In this document: positions 8,314 through 18,005 of the stretch, piece after piece
Layout of the letters: each line of letters begins with the position of its first letter
How positions within the stretch are numbered: position 1 is the first letter of the stretch
Assembly: GCA_963812335.1 (NCBI GenBank)
Contig: CAWEUU010000001.1
Coordinates: 82,463-146,462 of the forward strand
Length of the DNA stretch: 64,000 nt
Direction of reading: 5' to 3'
From: VRUE01 sp963812335
Lineage (GTDB): Bacteria; Actinomycetota; Thermoleophilia; Solirubrobacterales; 70-9
Program-made: the position numbers and the translations under genes
Notes under the pieces: generated by a model
The model's input: only the letters and a program-made list of their open reading frames with translations
Database searches by the model: none
What the model was told of the DNA's origin: nothing

Positions 8314-8697
8314 CTACGCGCCGGCCTGCGGGCGCCAGGCGCGTTTGAACAGGCCGTAGGCGATGAAGAGGACAAGCGCGGCGAAGGACAGTTCGAGCGC
8401 GCGCTGCGGCACCTCGTTGGCGACGACGACGCCGATCAGGACGCCGAGCGGCGAGAGAGCGCCGATCACAACGGCGTCGCGCACGTTCAGGTTGCCGTAG
8501 CCGTTCTGCCGCGCCGCTCCGATCAGGGCGACGACGACGATCATCAGCAGCGAGGTCGACTCGCCCTCGACCTGGCTGAGGCCGAGGAAGATCGTCAGCG
8601 CGGGCACGAAGAGGATGCCGCCGCCGACGCCGACGAGGCCGCCGGCGAGGCCGCCGACAAGAGCGATCAGGATCGCGATGAGGACGTCGGCGCTCAT
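8314..8697 (-). CDS. Half-size TauE/SafE transporter, subunit 2
   Basis: A 127-aa membrane protein equal to one repeat of a TauE/SafE anion exporter (full proteins are about 250 aa with two such repeats). The repeat signature GGLAGGLVGVGGGILFVPAL is at residues 15-34, then a polar ARQNGYGNLN loop near 62 and two further hydrophobic helices ending in KRAWRPQ. The ATG at 8697 overlaps the stop of the paralogous gene upstream by 4 bases (ATGA). Tight coupling and one repeat each suggest the two products pair as a heterodimer. The family exports sulfite, sulfoacetate or related anions; the substrate here is unknown. Confidence 0.8.
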   Translation of the reverse strand: MSADVLIAILIALVGGLAGGLVGVGGGILFVPALTIFLGLSQVEGESTSLLMIVVVALIGAARQNGYGNLNVRDAVVIGALSPLGVLIGVVVANEVPQRALELSFAALVLFIAYGLFKRAWRPQAGA

Positions 8698-9068
8698 CGT
8701 ACGATCAGCTCGATCGCGACCCCGACCAGCAGCAGGGCGAAGAGCAGGGAGACGGCGCGCTGGGGGATCCGCTGCTGGACGGCGGCGCCGACGACGACGC
8801 CGAGCACGGCCGGGATCGAGAGCAGCAGGCCGGTGCCGAAGTGGACGTTTCCGTAGAAGCCCTGGGCGATCGCGCCGAGCAGGCCGATGAAGACGATCGC
8901 GCCGAGGCTGGTGCCGGTGGCGAGGCGCTCGCCGTAACCGAACCAGAAGATCAGCAGCGGCACGATCACGGTGCCGCCGCCGACGCCGAAGAGGCCGCTG
9001 AAGAGTCCGGCCAGGGTGCCCACCGCGACGAGCTTCAGGGTGCGGTCGGAGGTCGCGCTGTCCATCAC
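8694..9068 (-). CDS. Half-size TauE/SafE transporter, subunit 1
   Basis: A 124-aa paralogue of the following gene, with the same repeat signature (AGLFSGLFGVGGGTVIVPLL, residues 19-38) and a matching loop AQGFYGNVH near 72. It has about four hydrophobic helices and a short N-terminal cytosolic tail (MMDSATSDRTLKL). It is the first gene of the pair and starts at 9068, 63 bases from the divergent otsB start; a small hairpin (9073-9098) lies between them. It is not a truncated gene: both ends match its partner and it has its own start and stop. Confidence 0.8.
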   Translation of the reverse strand: MMDSATSDRTLKLVAVGTLAGLFSGLFGVGGGTVIVPLLIFWFGYGERLATGTSLGAIVFIGLLGAIAQGFYGNVHFGTGLLLSIPAVLGVVVGAAVQQRIPQRAVSLLFALLLVGVAIELIVR

Positions 9069-9131
9069 AACGCTTCGCGCTTCGCTCGCGGCGCGAAGAG
9101 CCAGATATGCACGCTTGCTCGCTCCGCGCTC

Positions 9132-9971
9132 ATGGGCGCGATACTAAGCGCAGTGTCTCCCGAAACCGGCAGAGGGGAGCGCGAGACGGAGCTCGGGCCG
9201 CTTGTGCGGCTGCGGGACGATCCTGCGCGCGCGGCAATCTTCACTGACGTGGATGGCACGCTGGCGCCGATCGTCGCCCGACCCGAGGAAGCGGCGGTGC
9301 CGGCCCGCGCGAGCGAGCTGCTGGCGCGACTGAGCGAGCGCTACGGCCTGGTCGGTTGCGTCTCCGGGCGGCAGGCCGGGGAGGCGCGGCGGCTGGTCGG
9401 GGTCGACGGGATCGCCTACGCCGGCAACCACGGGCTCGAACTGCTGCTGCCCGGCGAGGACGTGCCGCGCTTCGACCCGGCCCTGCAGGGGCGCGAGGGC
9501 GACGCGGCGAACTTCCTCGCCGAGTCGCCCGTCGACCTCGATGCCGCGGGCCTGCGACGCGAGGACAAGGGCCCGATCCAGGCGCTGCACTGGCGCGGGG
9601 CCGAGGACGAGAAGGCGGCTGAGGGACAGGCGCACGAGATCGCCGCATCGGCGGGGCGGGCGGACCTGGAGCTGCGCTGGGGCCGCAAGGTGCTCGAGCT
9701 GCGCCCTCCCGGCGGTGGCGGCAAGGACGCCGCCGTGGCGGCGTTGCTGGCCGCCGACGGCCTCACCGCAGCGGCCTACGCGGGCGACGACCGCACCGAC
9801 CTCGATGCCTTCCGGCGCCTGCGCGAGCTGGCCGAGGAGGGCGAGCTGGAGAGCGCTATCTGCATCGGCATCGCCTCCGAGGAGGGGCCGGCGGAGATCG
9901 CCGCCGAGGCTGACCTGACCGTCGACGGGCCCGAGGGCTGGCTGGCGCTGCTCGAGTCGCTGGCGGGATAG
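9132..9971 (+). CDS. otsB: Trehalose-6-phosphate phosphatase
   Basis: A HAD-superfamily enzyme that dephosphorylates trehalose 6-phosphate, the last step of OtsAB trehalose synthesis. HAD motif I is FTDVDGTLAPI (catalytic Asp near residue 39). GCVSGRQAGEARRLVG and YAGNHGLE are typical TPP family motifs near 77 and 96, and the metal motif AGDDRTDLDAF is near 216. Length is 279 aa. The frame stays open far upstream but that part is antisense to the TauE/SafE gene, so the ATG at 9132 is chosen; GTG at 9153 is an alternative. No otsA is seen in the window. A small membrane protein follows after 7 bases, probably in the same transcript. Confidence 0.9.
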   Translation: MGAILSAVSPETGRGERETELGPLVRLRDDPARAAIFTDVDGTLAPIVARPEEAAVPARASELLARLSERYGLVGCVSGRQAGEARRLVGVDGIAYAGNHGLELLLPGEDVPRFDPALQGREGDAANFLAESPVDLDAAGLRREDKGPIQALHWRGAEDEKAAEGQAHEIAASAGRADLELRWGRKVLELRPPGGGGKDAAVAALLAADGLTAAAYAGDDRTDLDAFRRLRELAEEGELESAICIGIASEEGPAEIAAEADLTVDGPEGWLALLESLAG

Positions 9972-9978
9972 GCGCGCG

Positions 9979-10491
9979 ATGCCCTACACCGACCTGCTGC
10001 GGGTCACGGTCTTCCTCGCCGGCGCCGAGGCGACCGCGCTCGGGGCAATCACGGCGCTCGCCGCCGGCCGCGACGACGACGCGACGACCGCGATCGTCGC
10101 GATCGCCTGGTGGGCGATCGCTCTGGTTGTCGGCATCTGGCTGGGCAGGCCGACGCGCGCCGCCGACGGCGTCCGCGACGCGCTCGCCCGCGCCCGCACG
10201 GCCACCTCGCTGCCCGACGACTCCCCCGCCCGGATCGCCGTCCTGCGGCTCTGGCCGATCGGCCTGACCGCGATCGCCGCCGGCGTCCTCGGCGCGATCT
10301 TCCCCGGCGTCGCCGCGATCGGCGCCGGCTACGCGCTGCTGGTCGCGCTGACGATCCGCACCCGCGAGGCCGCGGTGCTCGCGGTCGAGCAGCGCGACGG
10401 CGTCAAGTTCCACGTCGTCCCCAACTCTGCCCTGCGCCCGATCGAGCTGGTGCGGACGCCGGGGCTGCGCAGCGACCGGCTGCGGGCATAG
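9979..10491 (+). CDS. Small membrane protein of unknown function
   Basis: A 170-aa protein with three or four hydrophobic helices: residues 5-30, 38-56 (IVAIAWWAIALVVGIWLG) and a paired segment at 93-125. The central loop is Arg/Asp-rich. A short soluble tail (RDGVKFHVVPNSALRPIELVRTPG) follows. I do not recognise a family. It starts 7 bases after otsB and probably shares its transcript. It ends one base before the 80-bp tandem repeats. Confidence 0.6.
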   Translation: MPYTDLLRVTVFLAGAEATALGAITALAAGRDDDATTAIVAIAWWAIALVVGIWLGRPTRAADGVRDALARARTATSLPDDSPARIAVLRLWPIGLTAIAAGVLGAIFPGVAAIGAGYALLVALTIRTREAAVLAVEQRDGVKFHVVPNSALRPIELVRTPGLRSDRLRA

Positions 10492-10673
10492 CGGCGCCGC
10501 TCGCAGAGAATCACCTCATAAACCGCCGCCTCCTCCGCTTCGCGTCCGGGGGCGGCGGCTACGCGCCATATCGGCGCCGCTCGCAGAGAATCACCTCATA
10601 AACCGCCGCCTCCTCCGCTTCGCGTCCGGGGGCGGCGGCTACGCGCCATATCGGCGCCGCTCGCAGAGAATCA
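10492..10673. repeat. 80-bp tandem repeat, 2.3 copies, with internal hairpin
   Basis: Unit 1 (10492-10571) and unit 2 (10572-10651) are identical over 80 bp; a 22-bp partial third copy runs to 10673. Each unit contains a GC-rich stem-loop built from ccgccgcc and ggcggcgg, separated by about 20 bases. The array fills the gap between the convergent membrane protein and polX genes, so it amounts to a duplicated terminator-like hairpin. It has no CRISPR features: there are no spacers. Confidence 0.9.
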
Positions 10674-10687
10674 GATCGTGATGCTCG

Positions 10688-12418
10688 CTAATTGGTTGTT
10701 CTAAGGAGGGACCTGAACTTGCGCCAGCTGCGGGTGTTGGCGACGTCCTCCGCCGTCAGCCAGGCGCGCCGCGCGGTCGCCACGGCGTAGGCCATGTTGT
10801 CGAGCGTGTCGACGCCGTGGGCGTCGGTGTTGAGCACGATCTTCACGCCGGCTTCCTTGGCCAGGCGGGCGTGGTGCTCGGAGAGGTCGCGGCGGTTGGG
10901 GTTGCCGTTGATCTCGAGCATCGTGCCGGTGCGCGCGGCGGCCTCGACCACCGCCTCGACATCTATCTCGTAGGGCTCGCGGCGGCCGATCAGGCGGCCG
11001 GTGAGGTGGCCGATGCAATCGACGTCCGGGTTCTCGATCGCGGCCAGCATGCGCTCGGTCATCGCCGCGCCGGAGATCGAGAACGAGGTGTGGACGCTGG
11101 CGACGGTCCAGTCGAGCGCGGCGACCAGCTCGTCGGGGTAGTCGAGCGAGCCGTCGAGGCCGATGTTGATCTCCGAGCCGGCGAGCAGGCGGAAGCCGCG
11201 CCTGCCCTCGTTCCACTCGGCGATCTCCTCGATCCGCTGCCAGAGCCGCTCGGCGGTGACGTGGTCGCCGAAGCCGTGGCTGGCCGAGTGGTCGGTGATC
11301 GCCATGTAGGCGTAGCCGCGCTCGCGCCCGGCGTCCGCCATCTCCTCCAGCGTGTTGCGCCCGTCGGAGAGGGTCGTGTGCGAGTGCAGGTCGCCGCGCA
11401 CGTCGTCGAGCTCGATCAGGTCCGGCAGCCCCCCTTCGCGCGCCGCCCCCAGCTCGCCGCGGCCCTCGCGCAGCTCCGGCTCGATGTAGGCGTAGCCGAG
11501 TCGGTCGTAGACATCGGCCTCGCTCACGCAGAGCGTCGTCTCGCCGCTCTCGCTCTCGACGATGCCGTGCTCGGAGACCGAGAGGCCGCGCGCGACCGCC
11601 TCTTCGCGCAGCTGCACGTTGTGCGCCGCCGAGCCGGTGAAGTGCTGCAGCAGGTTGCCGAAAGCCTGCGGCGGCACGATCCGCAGATCGACCGAGATCC
11701 CGTTGTGGGTCTGCGCCCGCAGCCCGTTCGGCCCCGGCTTGCCCGCGGCCGCGATCAGCGCGTGGCCGGCGAGGTGCTCGGCCAGGGCCGCCGGCTCCTC
11801 CGCGGTGGCGATCAGGTCGATGTCCTTGCAGGTCTCGGCCCAGCGCCGCGCCGATCCCGCGACCTCGACCCGGTTGGCGGCCGGGTGCTCGCGCAGCGCC
11901 TCCGCCAGCTGCTCGGCGATCGGCCGCACGGCGGAGAGCAACACGCGCCCCGGGCCCTCGCCGGGCTCGCCCAGCCGCTCCAGCGCGGCCAGCACGTTCT
12001 CCTCGGCCTTCGGCCCGAGGCCCTGCACGTCGCGCACCCTTTCCGCCTCCGCGGCGGCCTTCAGGTCATCCAGCGAGGTGACGCCGAGCTCGTCGAAGAG
12101 CAGCTTCGCCGTCTTCGCCCCGACGCCGGGCACGCGCGTCACCTCGATCAGCGTCGGCGGGAACTTCGCCTTCAGCTTCGCCGCCGCGGGAATCTCGCCG
12201 GTCGCAAGCAGGGCGTCGATCTTCTCCGCCAGCGTCTTGCCGACCCCTGGGATCTCGGTCGCGCGCCCGGCGGCCGCCAGCTCGGCGACCGAGAGCGGGC
12301 TTTCGCGGATCGCCTTGGCGGCGCTCGAGTAGGCGAGCACCCGGTATTTGACCGCGCCGTCGAGCTCGTACAACACCCCCAACTCTTCCAGCGCGGCGGC
12401 GATCTCGGCGTTCGTCAT
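10688..12418 (-). CDS. polX: DNA polymerase X family protein with PHP domain (PolX)
   Basis: A 576-aa gap-filling repair polymerase with a PHP nuclease domain. The N-terminal 150 residues carry helix-hairpin-helix repeats (IPGVGKTLAEKI, VPGVGAKTAKLLFDEL, VQGLGPKAEENVL). The palm domain has GSARRWAETCKDIDLI, with the catalytic DxD pair. The PHP domain starts near residue 339 (GDLHSHTTLSDG) with metal ligands in ITDHSASHGFG, GSEINI, VASVHTSF and LNTDAHGV. Length matches bacterial PolX (about 570 aa). The family acts in base excision repair and has 3'-5' exonuclease activity from the PHP domain. It is divergent from trxA across a 97-bp region. Confidence 0.93.
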   Translation of the reverse strand: MTNAEIAAALEELGVLYELDGAVKYRVLAYSSAAKAIRESPLSVAELAAAGRATEIPGVGKTLAEKIDALLATGEIPAAAKLKAKFPPTLIEVTRVPGVGAKTAKLLFDELGVTSLDDLKAAAEAERVRDVQGLGPKAEENVLAALERLGEPGEGPGRVLLSAVRPIAEQLAEALREHPAANRVEVAGSARRWAETCKDIDLIATAEEPAALAEHLAGHALIAAAGKPGPNGLRAQTHNGISVDLRIVPPQAFGNLLQHFTGSAAHNVQLREEAVARGLSVSEHGIVESESGETTLCVSEADVYDRLGYAYIEPELREGRGELGAAREGGLPDLIELDDVRGDLHSHTTLSDGRNTLEEMADAGRERGYAYMAITDHSASHGFGDHVTAERLWQRIEEIAEWNEGRRGFRLLAGSEINIGLDGSLDYPDELVAALDWTVASVHTSFSISGAAMTERMLAAIENPDVDCIGHLTGRLIGRREPYEIDVEAVVEAAARTGTMLEINGNPNRRDLSEHHARLAKEAGVKIVLNTDAHGVDTLDNMAYAVATARRAWLTAEDVANTRSWRKFRSLLRTTN

Positions 12419-12462
12419 ACTCGCAACATAGGGATGCTTCGCGGAGGCCGTGGACCCTCGCT

Positions 12463-12478
12463 ATACTTTTTGAAGTAT
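12463..12478. promoter_or_regulatory. Inverted repeat over a -10-like box, polX/trxA intergenic
   Basis: ATACTT-TTTG-AAGTAT is a 6-bp inverted repeat in the divergent promoter region. It overlaps TATACT (12462-12467), a good -10 candidate for trxA. No clear -35 is seen. It may be an operator, but the regulator cannot be named. Confidence 0.3.
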
Positions 12479-12515
12479 TGAGCTCTGAAACTCGACCCTT
12501 GGGAGACCGATACCA

Positions 12516-12842
12516 GTGACCGGCAAGCTGACCGACGTTACCGACGGCAACTTCAAGTCCGACGTGCTCGAGGCCGACGGCCCTGTGCTCGTCGACTTCT
12601 GGGCCCCCTGGTGCGGCCCCTGCCGCGTCGTCCACCCGGTCCTCGAGGAGATCGACGCCGAGCGCGACGACCTCAAGATCGTCAGCCTCAACGTCGACGA
12701 GAACCAGCAGACAGCAGCCCAGTACGAAGTCCTCTCGATCCCGACCCTGCTGCTCTTCAAGGACGGGGCGATCGCGAAGAAAGTCGTCGGGGCGATGCCG
12801 AAGCGACGCCTCGAGGCCGAGCTCGAGCCGGCCCTCGCCTAA
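12516..12842 (+). CDS. trxA: Thioredoxin
   Basis: A 108-aa cytosolic disulfide reductant with the active site WCGPC at residues 32-36 and the cis-proline SIPTLLLF near 75. The GTG at 12516 is used because it gives the standard N-terminus before VTDGNFKSDVL. It lies 6 bases before the tautomerase gene, so the two are probably co-transcribed. No thioredoxin reductase is in the window. Confidence 0.93.
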   Translation: MTGKLTDVTDGNFKSDVLEADGPVLVDFWAPWCGPCRVVHPVLEEIDAERDDLKIVSLNVDENQQTAAQYEVLSIPTLLLFKDGAIAKKVVGAMPKRRLEAELEPALA

Positions 12843-12848
12843 CGGCGC

Positions 12849-13034
12849 ATGCCGTTCGTAGAGATCCACTGGTACGAGGGCCGCAGCGACGAGCAGAAGG
12901 CGGAGATCGCCGCGCGGATCGAAGCGGCCCTCGGCGAGGTTGCCGGCGTCCCGCCGGAGCACTGCTGGGTCAAGTTCTCCGACACGAAGAAGTCGGACCT
13001 GATCATCGGCGAGCCGGCCGAGCCAGACCGGTAG
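12849..13034 (+). CDS. 4-oxalocrotonate tautomerase family protein
   Basis: A 61-aa protein of exactly the size of 4-OT subunits, starting MPFVEIHW so that Met removal exposes the catalytic Pro1. The helix EQKAEIAARIEAALGEVAGVP and the strand WVKFSDTKKSDLIIGE follow the family pattern. Members form hexamers and catalyse keto-enol tautomerisation or dehalogenation of small acids; the substrate is unknown. It follows trxA by 6 bases. Confidence 0.8.
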   Translation: MPFVEIHWYEGRSDEQKAEIAARIEAALGEVAGVPPEHCWVKFSDTKKSDLIIGEPAEPDR

Positions 13035-13191
13035 CTCGCACGCCGGCGCGCCGCTCTTGCTCCTCGGATAGCTCGGTTGTCCTCCCGACGCTGGTCCGCT
13101 TGACTGCGGTTTTCTCGGCTGCGGCGGCCATCTGCGCCACCTCATCCTTTGTTGGACTTCGCGCCCACGCCGCCCTACTCTGCAAAGGTCC

Positions 13192-13665
13192 ATGACACCG
13201 CTCGGCCTCCCCTCCTTCGATCGTCTCTCAGTACTGCCTGCCGATCTGGTCGCGGCACTGCGGCTGATCCCCAAGATTGCGGAGAACACGGCCTTGCTGC
13301 GCGAGATTGCGCGCACGCTGGAGCGGGTCGCCGGGGACACCGAGGTCCTACCCGGGGTACGTGAGGACATGGCGCGCGTCGCCGAGACGACGAGCGTTCT
13401 GGGGGCGATGGACGGCAGGATGGCGGCCATCGAGGAGGCCATGCCGGTGCTGGTCGAGGTTCAACGCCACCTCGCCCAGCTGCCGGAGACGATGGGCCGG
13501 CTCGACGACGGCCTCGATCGCCTCAGCGGGCTGATGGAGCAGCTGATGACGGCGCTCGACGGGCTCAATCAGAGCGTTGACACGCTTCATGGGGCGGTGG
13601 CGCCTGTGGGTCGCCTTGCTGGCCGGGTGCCCGGCCAGAAGAAGGGGAAGCCGGCGGGCAGATAG
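13192..13665 (+). CDS. Helical protein of unknown function
   Basis: A 157-aa soluble protein, almost entirely amphipathic helix: residues 20-60 (PADLVAALRLIPKIAENTAL) and 70-140 (LDDGLDRLSGLMEQLMTALD), with a short basic tail (GQKKGKPAGR). Hydrophobic residues at heptad spacing suggest a coiled coil. No known family is recognised. It starts with an ATG after a weak AAAGG; a possible promoter (TTGGAC, 18-base spacer, TACTCT) lies at 13152-13181. The 157 bases before it hold no convincing gene; a minus-strand frame there looks like shadow. Confidence 0.55.
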   Translation: MTPLGLPSFDRLSVLPADLVAALRLIPKIAENTALLREIARTLERVAGDTEVLPGVREDMARVAETTSVLGAMDGRMAAIEEAMPVLVEVQRHLAQLPETMGRLDDGLDRLSGLMEQLMTALDGLNQSVDTLHGAVAPVGRLAGRVPGQKKGKPAGR

Positions 13666-13672
13666 CTGCGGC

Positions 13673-13851
13673 TCACCGATCCTCGTTGCTCAGAGCGGGC
13701 ACTTCGCGGCTGCGCGGAACGATCCTCAGCGCGTCGAGCTCGGTCTTGAGCGCGACGTACTCCGAGGTGCTACGCGCGGAGTAGAGGATCTCCATCCGCA
13801 CGATCGGCGTGATCTTCGATCTCGCCTGATCGGCCTCGCGTCGCGCGAGGG

Positions 13852-13855
<4 letters not shown>
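13673..13855 (-). pseudogene. VapC-like PIN-domain toxin remnant
   Basis: The minus strand between ileS and the convergent helical-protein gene encodes about 60 in-frame codons ending at the stop at 13673. They include ITPIVRMEILYSARSTSEYV and LKTELDALRIVPRS. This matches the middle of VapC toxins (the conserved Glu in the xMEILYSAR helix). The N-terminal catalytic strand (DTS) and the C-terminal acidic motif are both missing. The upstream end runs straight into the ileS stop codon and has no start of its own. I read it as a decayed toxin cut off by the ileS end; it is too short for the family (about 130 aa). Confidence 0.5.
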
Positions 13856-17076
<3,221 letters not shown>

Positions 17077-17114
17077 GAGCAGGTGATTCTAGGAGCGGTT
17101 ACGCTCCCGGCCGC

Positions 17115-18005
17115 ATGCCCCCCGCTTTCGACCCCAACGGCAAGGTGGCGCTGGTCACCGGCGGCGCCAACGGAATCGGCTTCGAAGCTTCGCGACAGCT
17201 CGTCCTGCGCGGCGCTTCCGTGGCTGTCGTCGACCTCGACCGACAGCAGGCGCGCGAGGCGGCCGAGCAGATCGGCGAGCGGGCGATCGGGATCGGCGCC
17301 GACGTCACCGACGAGGGCGCGATGCGGGCCGCCGTGGCGGAGACGGTCGAGCGCTTCGGCGGCCTCGATCTGGCTATCGCCAACGCCGGCATCGCCCAGT
17401 CGCAGGTGGCGACCGTGCGCGGCATCGGCGGCGAGGAGTGGGAGCGCGTCTTCGAGGTCGACATGATGGGCGTCTGGCGGACAGTACGCGCGGTGCTGCC
17501 GCCGATCGTCGAACGCCAGGGCCACATCGTCGTCACCGGCTCGATCTACAGCTGGGCCAACGGCGTCCTCAACAGCCCCTACGCGGTCGCCAAGGCGGGC
17601 GTCGAGGCGCTCGGCCGCGGCCTGCGCGCAGAGTTGGTGCCGCTCGGCGCCAGCGCCGGCGTCGTCTACTACGGCTGGGTCGACACCGACCTGGTGCGCG
17701 GCGGCTTCGACCGCAAGCACTCGGACCGGATGAAAGAGAACGTCCCCGCCTGGCTGCTCAAGCGGATCACGCCCGACGAAGCGGCGGCGGCGCTGATCCG
17801 CGGCATCGAAGCGCGGGCGCCGCGCACCTTCGCACCGCGGTGGTGGGCGATCCCCAGCTTCCTGCGCGGCATTCTCAACCCGCTGCTCGACCGCCGCTTC
17901 GACCGCGACGCGAAGATGCGCGAGACGATCCGCGCGGTCGAGGCCGACGCTGACGGGCAGGGCGCCGCCGCGGTCTCAGCCGCCTCGGGTCAGCCGCTCC
18001 AGTAG
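17115..18005 (+). CDS. Short-chain dehydrogenase/reductase
   Basis: A 296-aa NAD(P)-dependent SDR. The cofactor motif TGGANGIG is at residues 15-22, with VVDLD after beta-2 suggesting NAD(H) preference. NAG near 95, the catalytic Ser in VVTGSIYSW and Tyr-x3-Lys in SPYAVAKAG near 158 are all present. A C-terminal extension (PRWWAIPSFLRGILNPLLDR) may touch the membrane, as in SDRs acting on lipids. The substrate is unknown. Its 3' end overlaps the convergent FAD oxidase gene by 30 bases. Confidence 0.88.
   Translation: MPPAFDPNGKVALVTGGANGIGFEASRQLVLRGASVAVVDLDRQQAREAAEQIGERAIGIGADVTDEGAMRAAVAETVERFGGLDLAIANAGIAQSQVATVRGIGGEEWERVFEVDMMGVWRTVRAVLPPIVERQGHIVVTGSIYSWANGVLNSPYAVAKAGVEALGRGLRAELVPLGASAGVVYYGWVDTDLVRGGFDRKHSDRMKENVPAWLLKRITPDEAAAALIRGIEARAPRTFAPRWWAIPSFLRGILNPLLDRRFDRDAKMRETIRAVEADADGQGAAAVSAASGQPLQ

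Noticed and set aside
8841..9131. Upstream extension of otsB to an ATG at 8841
   Set aside because: The extra 97 codons are antisense to the TauE/SafE gene and encode an unlikely acidic repeat; the HAD domain begins only after 9132.
10492..10673. CRISPR array
   Set aside because: Direct contiguous repeats without spacers; no cas genes in the window.
13003..13185. Minus-strand 60-aa ORF between the tautomerase and the helical-protein gene
   Set aside because: No start context, overlaps the tautomerase end, low-complexity charged sequence, and no match to a known antitoxin.
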